Assembly (NCBI GenBank): GCA_951828385.1
Contig: OX639973.1
Location: forward strand, 5,881,200-5,945,199
Source of the DNA: an uncultured Poribacteria bacterium
GTDB lineage: Bacteria; Poribacteria; WGA-4E; WGA-3G
Direction: 5' to 3'
DNA: 64,000 nucleotides
Within the stretch, counting starts at the first letter, position 1; every line of letters begins with the position of its first letter. The notes beneath the pieces are model-generated. The model saw only the letters and a list, made by a program, of their open reading frames with translations. It was not told the DNA's origin and did no database searches. The translations under genes were made by a program, and so were the position numbers. This document shows positions 1-10,700 of this stretch, one piece after another.

Positions 1-156
1 CGATCAGAATCGCGCGAAAAGTAACACCCGGGTGCCCAGACTGCGATGTTTTTTGCGGATTTGAGGGATATTTTGATGTGTTCGCCATAAAAAATGATTT
101 TTGAAAAGGACTTGGAGGATCTCCTATGAAAATACCATCTGTGCGGAGCGTCAGCG

Positions 157-2109
157 TTATTTTCGATCACCGGCATTATTAGTTACAGATGTGATATCCC
201 ATAGTAACACTGTGCCATCCCCACTTGCACTCGCGAGCATCCGACCATCCGGACTAAATGCCATACTACTATAGAGCCAATGCTTTTGTCCCGTGAGCGT
301 TTTCTTTTTATTTCCTGTTGAAACATCCCATAGACGGATGGTTGTATCCCAACCCACACTCGCAAGTGTTTTCCCATCTGGACTGAACGACAAACTATTA
401 GCAAGCGGCAAATTATTAACAGGAGACACACGCCATTGGAGCTGTTTTAAGAGTTCACCCGTGGCAACATCCCACAATTGAACACCATCTCGATCAGCAC
501 TTGCGAGGATACTTCCATCCGGACTAAACGTCACAGTAGAAACGCCAGATGTCCGACCGGTAAGGGTATCCTTGTGTTTGCTTGTGTCAACATCCCATAC
601 CCGAACTCTGATTTTGTTCCATCCACTCGCACCGGCAACGGTCCGTCCATCCGGACTGAATACAAGCGTTTCAACAACGTCTGTATGCCCTGATAAAGTT
701 TTTTTGTGTTTACCTGTGGCAGCATCCCACAATTGAACTGCGCCATCCGCGCTTGAACTTGCGAGAATGCTGCCATCTGAACTGAACGCTACGCTTCTGA
801 CAGCAGAATAAGTAGCTCTTCCAGAGACATGTCCCTTTATGATTTTCTGCTGCCGCCCTGTGCCCGCGTTCCACACACGAATAGCCTCGTCCATGCTCCC
901 ACTTACAAGGGTGCGCCCATTAGGGTTGAACGCTATACACTCCACCATCTCTTTATGCCCAAATAAGGTGTTCTTATGCAAACCTTCGATTGCATCCCAT
1001 AGTAGAATTTCTTTAAAGCCACCGATAGCAAGCGTAGCCCCATCAGCACTAAACGATAAAGTAGAGATAGGACCTATATGACCTGTGATAGTTTTTTTCC
1101 GGTTCCCAGTGGCGGCATCCCAGATGTATAGAATATGGTCGCTGCCCCAACCCGCAACTGTTTTTCCGTCAGCACTCAACGCTACGTGCCGCACATTAAC
1201 CCCATGTTCTTTAAAGGTTTTTGTAAGCTTGCCAGTGTCAATATCCCACAAGCGGACAGTATTGTCACTCGTGCTGGCAAGCATCCGTCCATTACGACTG
1301 AACGCCATGCTATTGATAGGTTCCTTGTGGCCCTTGAGCGTTTTCTTATTACTGCCAGTGTTGACATCCCATAAACGGATGGTTGTATCGTGACTACCAC
1401 TCGCAAGCGTCTGCCCATCAGGACTGAATGACATACTTGTGACACTTGTCTTATGTCCCTTCAAAATTTTCTTTGTGGCTCTTGTAATTAGATCAGACAA
1501 GTAAATGTCTCTGGGCGAAGCCCGAGTAGATGCAAGTGTCGCTTCATCTGCGTCGAGCCATAATGTTTTTACCGAGGCTGTGGATCCACGGAACGTTTTC
1601 TCATGTGTACCAGTGTTAACATCCCACAGACTTGTGTCATGGATACTTACAGCCGCGAGTGTGTTTCCATCAGGACTAAACAACACCTTAAAAATTCCGC
1701 CCTTATGTCCTACAAAGGATTGATGACATTCGCCAGTGTCAACACCCCACAAGTGGATGATTCCCGCCGGTCCCCCACCCGCAAGCGTTTTGCCATCTGG
1801 GCTGAACGAAATGCTTGAGATACCGTAGGTATCCGTTGTGAGCAACGTGTGTACTTCAGCTGTAGAAGTATCATAAAGCCAAATGCCGATAGAGGTAGCA
1901 ACCGCTAACACAGTGCTGTCTGGAGAATATGCTATATCAGTTACACTGCCTTTACCGATCCGCAATTTCACGCCCTCAGGCAGCTCATGCTGTGGAGATT
2001 CATGAAGAAAGATTGTCTTCCGTTGAAATCGTACGAAAACAATGGTCAGAGCTAAAACAACAGAAATAGTTCCCAAAATTAAAAAAAATAGACGCATCCT
2101 CATTTTCAT
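157..2109 (-). CDS. WD40 repeat protein, membrane-anchored, 14 blades
   Basis: 650 aa. The N-terminus has a basic MKMRMR stretch and one hydrophobic segment (about residues 7-26), so it is a signal anchor or uncleaved signal with the rest outside the cytoplasm. From about residue 45 to the end I count 14 WD40 units of the form FSPDG..LAS....IRLWD, enough for two seven-bladed propellers. The start is supported by AAGGAG 8 nt upstream. It lies downstream of a paralogue (2174-4441) on the same strand and shares its ELPE..RxGKG lead-in and its SPDxtxLAVAtsIGIWxYD first blade, so the pair arose by duplication. Propellers of this type are protein-interaction scaffolds; the partner is unknown. There is no catalytic domain. 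Confidence 0.9.
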   Translation of the reverse strand: MKMRMRLFFLILGTISVVLALTIVFVRFQRKTIFLHESPQHELPEGVKLRIGKGSVTDIAYSPDSTVLAVATSIGIWLYDTSTAEVHTLLTTDTYGISSISFSPDGKTLAGGGPAGIIHLWGVDTGECHQSFVGHKGGIFKVLFSPDGNTLAAVSIHDTSLWDVNTGTHEKTFRGSTASVKTLWLDADEATLASTRASPRDIYLSDLITRATKKILKGHKTSVTSMSFSPDGQTLASGSHDTTIRLWDVNTGSNKKTLKGHKEPINSMAFSRNGRMLASTSDNTVRLWDIDTGKLTKTFKEHGVNVRHVALSADGKTVAGWGSDHILYIWDAATGNRKKTITGHIGPISTLSFSADGATLAIGGFKEILLWDAIEGLHKNTLFGHKEMVECIAFNPNGRTLVSGSMDEAIRVWNAGTGRQQKIIKGHVSGRATYSAVRSVAFSSDGSILASSSADGAVQLWDAATGKHKKTLSGHTDVVETLVFSPDGRTVAGASGWNKIRVRVWDVDTSKHKDTLTGRTSGVSTVTFSPDGSILASADRDGVQLWDVATGELLKQLQWRVSPVNNLPLANSLSFSPDGKTLASVGWDTTIRLWDVSTGNKKKTLTGQKHWLYSSMAFSPDGRMLASASGDGTVLLWDITSVTNNAGDRK

Positions 2110-2173
2110 CTAAAGAATCTCCTTTTGACACTCCTATAAGCTGAACCCAGTTTTGGTGGCGGCTACCTATAGT

Positions 2174-4441
2174 CTATTCTGCTACATCTAAAGTTTTGAT
2201 TGTAGACGTTAGATCCCAGAGAAGCACTGTATCATCAAAACTCACACTCGCAAGTGTTTTTCCATCTGCACTAAATGATATACCTCTAACCCACGATGCG
2301 TGACCCATAAGCCTCTTTTTGAGTTGTCCCGTCCGTAAATCCCATAAGCGAATATTTTCGTCATCTGGGCCTCCGATGTCGCCTTTAAGATCGCTTGCTA
2401 ACGGCAGTCCATTCGGGTAGAACTTCACACGCCAAATGGTGCCTTTATAGCCTGCGAGTAACCGTTTTTGTTGGCCAGTAGCAACATCCCACAGACGGAC
2501 AGTCGCGTCTTTACTTGTACTCGCTATGGCGAACCCATCAGGACTGAAGGATACGGAAGATATGGCATCTACATGCCCTCTGAATGTTTGCATCAATTGC
2601 CCCGTGGCAACGTCCCATAGATGAATTGAACCGTTCTTACGACCCCCTGCAAGCACACTCCCATCCGAACTAAACGATACGGCGGTAACAGCAGACGATT
2701 GTCCCATTTGTTTATTAGGCAAGTGTTGATCCGTGAAAGTCCCTATATTTTTACCTGTAACCGAAGCCCACAGACGGACTGTGCCACCTTCGCCACCACT
2801 CACAAGCGTTTTGCCATCCGGACTGAAAGCAACGCTCTCTACCAATTGTGTATGTCCAGTAAGCCTTCGTTTGTGTTTCCGAGTGCCAACATCCCATAAC
2901 CGAATGCTCGTTTCATCGTCCGAACTCCAACTTGCTAAGGTGTTCCCATCTGGACTGAAAGTGACACGCTTAATCAGTGCTGTATGCCCGGTAAGGGTTC
3001 GCTGACGTTTGCCGGTGGTGACATCCCATAACCGAATGCCCACATCTTTGCTCAGACTCCAACTCGCTAATGTTGATCCATCTGAACTGAATAACATGCT
3101 TTGAGATGGCTGGTCTTTGAGATGATAGATCTGTCCTGATAGCCGTTGCTCCTGTCTTGTGATTCGATCCCACAAGTAGACAGTGCCATCATAGTTTCCA
3201 GTTGCGAACTGCTTCCCATTCGGACTTAGCGGGATGTTATCCGTATGATGCGTTTCATCAAGTCTCACATTTAGATTGTTAATCGTTTTTTTCTGTTTGC
3301 CTGTAGCGACATCCCATAAGCGAACAATTCCATTGAAAGTCCCAGTAGCAAGTGTCCTTCCATCAGGACTAAATACCGCGCTCTTGACAGAATCATAATG
3401 GGGAGATTCAATTAGGTGTTTGTATGTGCCTGTAACGACATCCCAGATGTGGATTTCGCCGTCGCCAATACTTACAAGTATACGTTTATCCGGACTAAAC
3501 AACACCTTTCCTATCCCTTTATGACGATCCGTTTGTTTTACACCAGCGAAAGTCTGCTTGAGTGTACCTGTTGTTGTATCCCACAATCGAATCGTATTGG
3601 GGAATCTCACAGTCGCAAGCGTGCCACCATCTGAGCTGAAGAACGCCCTTTCAATCATTTCTCGACGTTCAAGCGGTTCGGTAATCACACTGTGATTGGC
3701 AAGTGTCTTTTTGCGTTTTCCTGTCGCTATATCCCATAAATAGATCGTCTTGTCATCGCTCATACTTGTAAGCGTGCTACCGTCTGGACTGAATATTATT
3801 CTGGAAACGAGGGCTGGATGTCCTGTGAGGGTTTTCTTGTGCGCCCCAGTGGCAACATCCCAAAGGTGGACCGTTTGATCCTTACTTCCACTCGCAAGCG
3901 TTTGACCATCTGGACTGAACGATACACAACTCATCAAATCCGTATGCCCTTTAAGGATGTGTTTAGACTCGCCTGTAACCGTATCCCATAGATGAATCTC
4001 GTTGTAACGTACACTTGCGAATGTCTCGCCATCAGGACTGAACGCCACAGTATCATAAACAAGAGAATGATTTGTGAGCGTTTTCTTCGGTTTCCGTGTA
4101 GTAACATCCCATAGTGTAATACTGTCAAACTCCTCCTTACTGGCGAGAGTTGTCCCTTTAGCGTCAAACAAGATTTTCTCAACACCCTTATTTTTGCGCG
4201 CGAGCAGAGAACGCTCCTGATATGTCTCTGTATCATAAATCCAAATACCGATAGTCGTCGCGACTGCCAGTATAGTTCCATCTGGCGAGTACTGCATATC
4301 TTCAATACGACCTTTACCAAGCCGCGCGATAGCATCTTCGGGTAACTCCCATTGTGTATATTCTTGGGCAGAGATGTCCGGTAGACAGATCATTGGAACA
4401 ATAAGTACCAGCGAAAAGATAGAAAACAATGTCTCTTTCAT
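2174..4441 (-). CDS. Secreted WD40 repeat protein, about 16 blades
   Basis: 755 aa. A cleavable signal peptide is likely (hydrophobic residues 5-20, then ICLPDISA|QE). The remainder is a run of about 16 WD40 units (FSPDG.TLAS....IRLWD), which is not a multiple of seven, so propeller partition is unclear. Some blades carry insertions, for example a charged GDIGGPDDEN loop near the C-terminus. AGGAGA lies before the start, with the same GGAGATxCTTTAG-ATGAAA leader as the downstream paralogue (157-2109). It follows the ABC-2-type permease gene on the same strand, probably in one transcription unit. A scaffold or binding role is family knowledge; the ligand is unknown. Confidence 0.9.
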   Translation of the reverse strand: MKETLFSIFSLVLIVPMICLPDISAQEYTQWELPEDAIARLGKGRIEDMQYSPDGTILAVATTIGIWIYDTETYQERSLLARKNKGVEKILFDAKGTTLASKEEFDSITLWDVTTRKPKKTLTNHSLVYDTVAFSPDGETFASVRYNEIHLWDTVTGESKHILKGHTDLMSCVSFSPDGQTLASGSKDQTVHLWDVATGAHKKTLTGHPALVSRIIFSPDGSTLTSMSDDKTIYLWDIATGKRKKTLANHSVITEPLERREMIERAFFSSDGGTLATVRFPNTIRLWDTTTGTLKQTFAGVKQTDRHKGIGKVLFSPDKRILVSIGDGEIHIWDVVTGTYKHLIESPHYDSVKSAVFSPDGRTLATGTFNGIVRLWDVATGKQKKTINNLNVRLDETHHTDNIPLSPNGKQFATGNYDGTVYLWDRITRQEQRLSGQIYHLKDQPSQSMLFSSDGSTLASWSLSKDVGIRLWDVTTGKRQRTLTGHTALIKRVTFSPDGNTLASWSSDDETSIRLWDVGTRKHKRRLTGHTQLVESVAFSPDGKTLVSGGEGGTVRLWASVTGKNIGTFTDQHLPNKQMGQSSAVTAVSFSSDGSVLAGGRKNGSIHLWDVATGQLMQTFRGHVDAISSVSFSPDGFAIASTSKDATVRLWDVATGQQKRLLAGYKGTIWRVKFYPNGLPLASDLKGDIGGPDDENIRLWDLRTGQLKKRLMGHASWVRGISFSADGKTLASVSFDDTVLLWDLTSTIKTLDVAE

Positions 4442-4519
4442 CTAAAGCATCTCCTGTTGAACCATCTATTTGTAAATTACGCTGTTATTCACTGTTCGTC
4501 AGCAACGCGTGTACCTGGT

Positions 4520-5245
4520 TCAGAGGTGCATCTGTTTAACCAGAACTGGGAACATCAAGACAGATACCACACAAAACAGCCCAATATTCCACAGCCATAG
4601 GTGCGTTGGATTCGCACTCAAAATTGACAACACCACACACAGTGGACTTATCACATCTAACACTGGAATTGCGTCAAATAACGGAATCGGAATTAGGGGT
4701 AGAAAAGTTAACAACAAGACCAATCCGTAACTGATACTTTTTGCCTGAAGTGGAGGATTACGTAACGCAAAACCGATGCCGATCAGTGCAAAAAAAATGC
4801 AGCTCACCAATAATACCGCACCGCATTTCGCCAATTGCGAAACAGCGAAGCCACCGGTATAACTTGAGAGGGCAAACAGTGGGAGCGTTAACCAGATGCC
4901 CCACATTGTCCAAAGCACAACCGCACTCAATTTACCTAACAAGATTTTCCAACTTGCCAATGGTGACAACGCAAGTAGTGCCCTGTTCGTTCCATTTCCC
5001 GGTAGATGTTGATCCGTATGCCAAGCCTCGACTGCATGCCTCGGCACCCAAAATTGCGGAATAAAGAGGAAAAAAATACAGAGTTTATAGGTCTGTTTTC
5101 CGACGTTGGGCGTGTGATGTGCATAGAATTCAACCGTGCCAACCAGCAACAGCAGCGCGAATCCACATAAAACCACCAACTGCATACGTCGGTATTTGCC
5201 GATATTGGTATAACAACGGAGTTCTTTAACGATGATGGCTAACAT
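4520..5245 (-). CDS. ABC-2 type transporter permease-like membrane protein
   Basis: 241 aa with six hydrophobic segments (about residues 22-45, 58-75, 105-130, 140-165, 175-200 and 215-235). The N-terminal IIVKELRCYTNIGKYRR resembles the cytoplasmic start of ABC-2 permeases (short basic helix with KEL), and there is an ASWKILLGKL amphipathic stretch before TM3. No ATPase gene is present next to it, so its partner must lie elsewhere or the assignment is only to the superfamily. It is the first gene of the minus-strand cluster with two WD40 proteins. The substrate cannot be deduced. Confidence 0.6.
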   Translation of the reverse strand: MLAIIVKELRCYTNIGKYRRMQLVVLCGFALLLLVGTVEFYAHHTPNVGKQTYKLCIFFLFIPQFWVPRHAVEAWHTDQHLPGNGTNRALLALSPLASWKILLGKLSAVVLWTMWGIWLTLPLFALSSYTGGFAVSQLAKCGAVLLVSCIFFALIGIGFALRNPPLQAKSISYGLVLLLTFLPLIPIPLFDAIPVLDVISPLCVVLSILSANPTHLWLWNIGLFCVVSVLMFPVLVKQMHL

Positions 5246-5431
5246 GTCTCTTCAACAGGATTTCAGAAATTCCTTTTCTCATCGCGGATTCTTTCTTGTA
5301 GGAGCAACCCTCACCGACTGCTGATAACTATTTTCATTGACACATTTTCGTAAAAGTGATATTTTCAGTACAAACTGACAACTGACCACTGATAACCAAC
5401 AACCATGCCTCTGATAGTTAAGGAGACCTCC

Positions 5432-6622
5432 ATGTCCAAACTCAATATCGCTTTAGTTGGTGCTGGACGGCGTGGCGGCGGCGCGCATCTGCCCGTTATC
5501 GCGAAACTCAAAGATGTTTACAACCTCGTCGCGATTTGTGATATAGACGAGGAAACCGCAACCCGCTATGCCAAGGAATACGGCGCGACCCCTTACACAA
5601 ATGTCCGGGACCTCATCGCCCAAGAAGAACTGGATGTCGTTGATATTACCGTGCCGGGTGTCGCGCACCACGCAATCGCATGTTTTATGGCGGATGCCGG
5701 TGTTCACATTCTCTGTGAGACCCCTATCGCTGTTACACTCCCGACTGCCGATCTGATGATTGAAAGTGCCAAGGTGAATAATGTCACGCTGGAGATCGCT
5801 GAAAACTATTATCGGGCACCCCGCGAACGGTTTTTATCCGAGGTGATTGAAGCAGATGTTATCGGCGAGGTCGCTCGTATCTACCGCATCTTTTATGAAG
5901 GCGGTTATCACGGCATGAGCATGCTCCGTCTCCGTGCCGGGGGTGAACCAAAATCAGCACTCGGCATCACACAGACAACCCCTGTAATTCCGATCATTGA
6001 CCGGATGAAACGGCATCACACCAGCGAAAGGTGGAGCCTCGGTTTTATTGAGTTCGACAACAACGCAACTGCCCTGATGGTGTACTCCAACGTCATCCAT
6101 GCGCGTTCCTTGGGACGCGGGCAAACCGGAATTTCGCAGATTGACGGTAGCAAAGGCACTATCGTCGGTGAAGACATCTACGTGACACCTGCCGATGAAC
6201 TGCAATCCGGTGCAAAAGGGGTCGCTTATCGACCCAAGCGCACAACAATTGACGTGGATGGTACTAAAGTCATTGAAAACATCTCATTGGAACTCCCCGA
6301 TCAGATTGTCACTTGGGAAAACCCGCTTAAGAACTATCCACTTTCCGAGGGACAGATCGCAGTCGCAGATGAACTGCTCAGTATCGCCACGGCTGTGCTT
6401 AACGATTCGGAACCTGAATACGGTGCAGCACTCGGTAGGCAGGACCAAGAGATGAACATCGCAATGGGTGAATCTGGCAAGCGCAGTAAAGAAACAATCG
6501 CCTTTCCGCTCACCGAACTCACCGAAACAGAGCGTGGCACCCACGAAAGTTATCAGCAACAATATGGACATCCGATAGAAGACATTGAAGCCGGAATTGA
6601 TACCTTCTTCCCACGTCGCTAA
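5432..6622 (+). CDS. Gfo/Idh/MocA family oxidoreductase
   Basis: 396 aa from the chosen start. An upstream in-frame ATG at 5405 exists, but AAGGAG sits 7 nt before the ATG at 5432 and the protein then begins at the Rossmann strand (LNIALVGAGRRGGG, residues 4-17). The N-terminal half is NAD(P)-binding, with CDID at the end of strand 2 and a CETPIA motif equivalent to the family EKP segment. The C-terminal half is the alpha/beta substrate domain. These enzymes oxidise, reduce or epimerise sugars and cyclitols. The family Lys of EKP is Thr here (ETP), which is unusual and may alter catalysis. It stands alone, with no sugar pathway beside it. Confidence 0.88.
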   Translation: MSKLNIALVGAGRRGGGAHLPVIAKLKDVYNLVAICDIDEETATRYAKEYGATPYTNVRDLIAQEELDVVDITVPGVAHHAIACFMADAGVHILCETPIAVTLPTADLMIESAKVNNVTLEIAENYYRAPRERFLSEVIEADVIGEVARIYRIFYEGGYHGMSMLRLRAGGEPKSALGITQTTPVIPIIDRMKRHHTSERWSLGFIEFDNNATALMVYSNVIHARSLGRGQTGISQIDGSKGTIVGEDIYVTPADELQSGAKGVAYRPKRTTIDVDGTKVIENISLELPDQIVTWENPLKNYPLSEGQIAVADELLSIATAVLNDSEPEYGAALGRQDQEMNIAMGESGKRSKETIAFPLTELTETERGTHESYQQQYGHPIEDIEAGIDTFFPRR

Positions 6623-6897
6623 TATCATAGCATATTGGGTGAAAGAATTCAAACGTTTTCGCTCAGCATCCAAAGCCCTTTGATTTTCCGCTTTCTGCTG
6701 GTTGTAATGATGTAAAATTTCATAGTTTTCATAGCAAATCCGGAAAGTTGTGAATTTTATGAAATGCTGTCCACCTAATCCATGACTGGGTTTTTGGCGA
6801 TTTTAGTAGCAGGCTTGTTAAAGGCTGCTATGAAATTTGCTATGATTGTTCAGAGAAGGTCGGATTCGGAATGCTACCAGCAATGTTTGAACAATTG
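6623..6897. other. Gene-free AT-rich stretch with an inverted repeat
   Basis: No convincing gene. An 11-bp perfect inverted repeat, TCATAGCAAAT (6733-6743) and ATTTGCTATGA (6835-6845), brackets about 90 bp. A 62-codon open frame at 6782-6970 has no ribosome-binding site and overlaps the TGACGT cluster, so it is not called. Confidence 0.5.
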
Positions 6898-6968
6898 TGA
6901 CGTTCATGTGACGTTTGTAACGTCATATATGACGTGCAAAAGTCAAGTGACACGCGGGAATGTGACGT
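6898..6968. promoter_or_regulatory. Cluster of five TGACGT hexamers
   Basis: TGACGT or its complement occurs at 6898-6903, 6909-6914, 6920-6925, 6930-6935 and 6963-6968. Two of them form the perfect 16-bp palindrome ACGTCATATATGACGT (6920-6935). Such density in 71 bp is not expected by chance and looks like an operator array for a dimeric regulator. Which gene it controls is unclear, because the next gene has its own strong promoter 700 bp away. Confidence 0.45.
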
Positions 6969-7081
6969 AATTTTCGTTTTTTTTACTCAGATTTATCCGC
7001 TCTATTTAATTTTCGGTGGTGCTTCATCAGAGCGCGAAAATATCTGAACCGGTGCGCGAAGTCTCCGGTGAATATGATGTG

Positions 7082-7398
7082 TCAGTGCATCCGAAACGGG
7101 ATGCACTGAGCCGTGTAGAATGCAAAGCCTCATGACGACTTTACGAGTTCCCGGCTTACGAACTGGGAATGCAGCCTTTCGTGAAGCACGTTCGGGTTGA
7201 AAAACCCCTCTGCCACTATACGATCCCGAGCTCCTGCGGCGTCTCGGAACTATCCACGACTCGGTGAGATTTTAAACAGCCTTTTTTACGTGGGTGTCGA
7301 ATCTGTCAGGTTGCTGTGAGACTGTTAGCGTCAGGGAACCGCCCGCACCTCTAAAGAGTATCGAACCTCGTATAAGCCGTATTGGGCGTTGCATTCTA
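7082..7398 (+). ncRNA. Structured RNA candidate, family unknown
   Basis: A long-range helix pairs TAGAATGCAA (7116-7125) with TTGCATTCTA (7389-7398) and continues after one mismatch (7127-7130 with 7384-7387). Inside are a GGGTT-GAAA-AACCC hairpin with a GNRA tetraloop (7194-7207), TTCCC/GGGAA (7148-7152 with 7165-7169) and CCGAG/CTCGG (7226-7230 with 7243-7247). Just upstream is an 11-bp perfect hairpin (7082-7092 with 7099-7109, loop GAAACG). No reading frame explains it. I see none of the core motifs of tmRNA, RNase P RNA, SRP RNA or group II domain V. The strand is inferred from the GNRA loop. Confidence 0.45.
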
Positions 7399-7642
7399 AA
7401 TCACGTGTTAATTATACGATAGTACTTGGGTGTAGAGAAATGGAAAATGCCTTGGAATATTGCGATTCTATTGTTTATCTATTGTGATTTAGCTTTTTGA
7501 GCGTTTTTTTCCGTTATTAGTTGTCTGAATCACGGATTACACGGATTGCACGGATTTTTAGGTGCGTGTCATCCGAGATCAATTTGATATTTGAAGTTTT
7601 TTCAGGAGAATTGAATGACCCTGGATCTCTATAGCGCGGGTG

Positions 7643-7671
7643 TTGACAGAAAATGCTTGTAGCGGTATAAT
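7643..7671 (+). promoter_or_regulatory. Consensus sigma-70 promoter for the RM gene
   Basis: TTGACA (7643-7648), 17-nt spacer, TATAAT (7666-7671): an exact match to consensus. Initiation near 7678 would give a leader of about 35 nt before the ATG at 7713. A perfect promoter suggests strong constitutive expression of the restriction-modification gene. Confidence 0.75.
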
Positions 7672-7712
7672 TACGGAATACGACTTTATGGTTATAGGTG
7701 AAGGGAACAGAT

Positions 7713-10700
7713 ATGTCAGAAACAACACAAGGCTATTTAGGAATCGGTAGCGAAAGCACAAAAGTCAACCTCGGCTTCCAAAGCGTACTCAATTACATCC
7801 GCGAGCATGCCCGCTCCGAACGCCAAAAAGGTGATTATTTCGAGCGATTGATGCAGAAATATTTCACCGAAGATCCCGACTACAAAGACCAGTTCTCTGA
7901 AGTCTATCTCTGGAAAGAGTGGGCAGAACTCCGAACAGAATTCGACGGCACAGATATAGGCGTTGACCTCGTTGCCAAAAAACACGACGACACATATTGC
8001 GCCATCCAGTGCAAATGCTATGCTGAAGATACACGGGTTTCAAAACCACACATTGATTCATTCATCTCCGCCTCAGCAAGCGAAATCTTCACCTCGCGAA
8101 TCTTAGTAAATACAGGCGGTGAATTAGGAGAAAACGCGCTTAGAACTATAGAGCCGTTAGGCAACAAATTCCGGATCATCCGCTTCCGCGATCTCGAAGA
8201 CAGCCATTTTGAATGGCCCGATCTGAGCATACAGCAACCTGAACAACTCACCTATAAACAGCGAAAATTCCACCTAAAAGATCATCAGCAAGAGGCGTTT
8301 GACGACGTTCTCAACGGCTTCAAAGACCACGACCGCGGCAAGCTCATTATGGCATGCGGCACCGGCAAAACCTTCACAGCATTGAAAATCGCTGAGCACA
8401 TCGCCGGAACCGAGGGCAGGGTCCTCTACCTCGTACCGTCTATCAGCCTGCTTTCGCAAGCGATGCGAGAATGGTCCGAACAACGTGGGATAGATCACAG
8501 TTATATCGGTATCTGCTCGGATACACGCGCAGGAGATACTACCGAGGATTCGTCTATTCAAGAACTCAAGATTCCCGTTACCACAGACCCCTCAGAAATT
8601 TCTCGTGCATTGCATAAACCTGATACCAGTAAAATGACGGTGGTTTTCTGCACGTATCAGTCCCTGCCTATTATTGAAGAATCACAAAACAATGGCGCAC
8701 CTCAATTTGATATTATCTTCTGCGATGAAGCACATAGAACAACCGGTGTCGATAAACCCGGCGATAAAACCTCGCATTTTGTTCTCGTCCACGATGCCGA
8801 TCGGATTCGCGCCAATAAACGCCTCTATATGACTGCTACACCCAGACTCTATACCGAAAACGCAAGGAAAAAAGCCGCTGACTATAACGCCGAAGTCTTC
8901 TCTATGGACGACGAAGAGAAATACGGTCCGCAGTTCTACCGGCTCCCGTTCTCCAAAGCCGTTGAACTCGGCGAACTTTCCGACTACAAAGTTGCTATTT
9001 TCGGCATATCAGAACATGAAGTCAATGCGAAACTTGCAGGCAACACCGGCAAGTACGGTAGCGAAATCAACATAAACGACGCAACTCGAATCATCGGCTG
9101 CTGGCGCGCATTACAAAACCCCGAAAACAAGGCGAAAGACGACGAAACGCTCAGACCTCTGAAACGCGTTATCGCATTCACAAACAGAATTGACGAGTCG
9201 AAAGCTCTCAAGACCTATTGGAATCAGATTATTGAGGATGCCCTTGAAAAACTGCCAGAGGAAGAACACCCTACCAACTTTTTATGCGAAACCGAGCACG
9301 TTGACGGAACGGTTCACGCGCTGAACCGAAAAACACGCCTCGATTGGCTAAAAAACGAGAATTACGACGATAGCCAAGACGATAGTGATAGCAAAGATGT
9401 TTGCCGCATCCTCTCGAATGCGAGATGCCTTTCGGAAGGTATTGATGTCCCTGCCCTTGACGCTGTAATCTTCTATAAACCCCGGAAATCACATATTGAT
9501 GTTGTCCAAGCGGTCGGTCGCGTCATGCGGAAGGCACCGGGAAAGCAATTCGGGTACGTCATACTGCCCGTCGCTATCCCCGACGATAAAGACCCTGCTG
9601 CCGCGCTTAATGACAATGAACGGTTCTCTAATGTCTGGAGCGTCCTCAATGCACTCCGCTCACACGACGATAGGTTCGATGGTCAAATCAACAGTATTGA
9701 CCTCAATAAAGAGCTCCCTGATTCTATCGTCATTGGAGGCGGCGGAGGCGGTGACCCCGATTGGAATCCTGAACAACTTTCACTCTTGCCAATTGAAATC
9801 CCCGTTGAGGCGATACTCTCAAAAATCGTCCAGAAATGTGGCGATAAACGATACTGGGAGAACTGGGCAAAGGATGTCGCTGATATTTTCGACCGACTCG
9901 TTGACCGTATCCAAAATCTACTGGATAATCCCGAAAATGAAGCACTGCACGAATGGTTCGACGATTTCTACACGGATTTGAAAAACTCAATAAATACTGC
10001 AATCACACGGAGCAACGCCATTGATATGATGGCACAGCATATCCTGACAAAGCCCGTTTTTGATGCACTTTTTGAAGATTATGACTTTTCATCGCGCAAC
10101 CCGATGGCTTCTGCATTGGATAACCTACAGAAGGATTTTGCAGAATTCGGACTTGAGAGCGAAACGCGAGACCTGAAAGGTTTTTATGATAGCGTCCGGT
10201 CCCGGGCAAGCGGTGTAAAAAATAGCGAAGGACGACAGACAATACTATCAGATCTCTATGAACAATTCTTCAAAAAAGCATTGAAAAAGGAAGCGGACCG
10301 ACTCGGTATCGTCTATACACCGGTTGAGGTGGTGGACTTTATTTTGCAGAGTGCCGATGCGATATTACGGGACGAGTTTGGGCGGTGCCTGAGCGATGAA
10401 GGGGTCCATGTGTTGGATCCATTCACTGGGACTGGGACTTTTCTGGCACGTCTGCTGCAATCTGAGCTTATCCAGCCCGATGCGCTGGAGCGGAAGTATC
10501 GCGAGGAACTCCACGCGAATGAACTGGTGCTGCTGGCGTATTACATCGCCGCTGTGAATATTGAGGAGGTTTTCCGTGGGCGGCGCGGGGAAGATAGCGG
10601 CTACGAGCCATTCAAGGGTATCGTTTTGACAGATACATTCAATCTAAACAAAAAGGCGGAAGAACCTACGCTTTTCCCGAAAGAGTGGTTGCCTGATAAC

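Noticed and set aside
5405-5431. Upstream ATG of the Gfo/Idh/MocA gene
   Set aside because: The ribosome-binding site lies between this ATG and the next, and the Rossmann motif begins right after the second.
6782-6970. A 62-codon open frame
   Set aside because: No ribosome-binding site, odd composition, and it overlaps the TGACGT operator-like cluster.
7116-7398. Retron msr-msd RNA, suggested by end-pairing repeats
   Set aside because: No reverse transcriptase gene is nearby and no msr branch-G context was recognised.
7525-7560. CRISPR-like short direct repeats (CACGGATT three times)
   Set aside because: Units of 8-9 bp are too short and have no spacers; a simple intergenic repeat.
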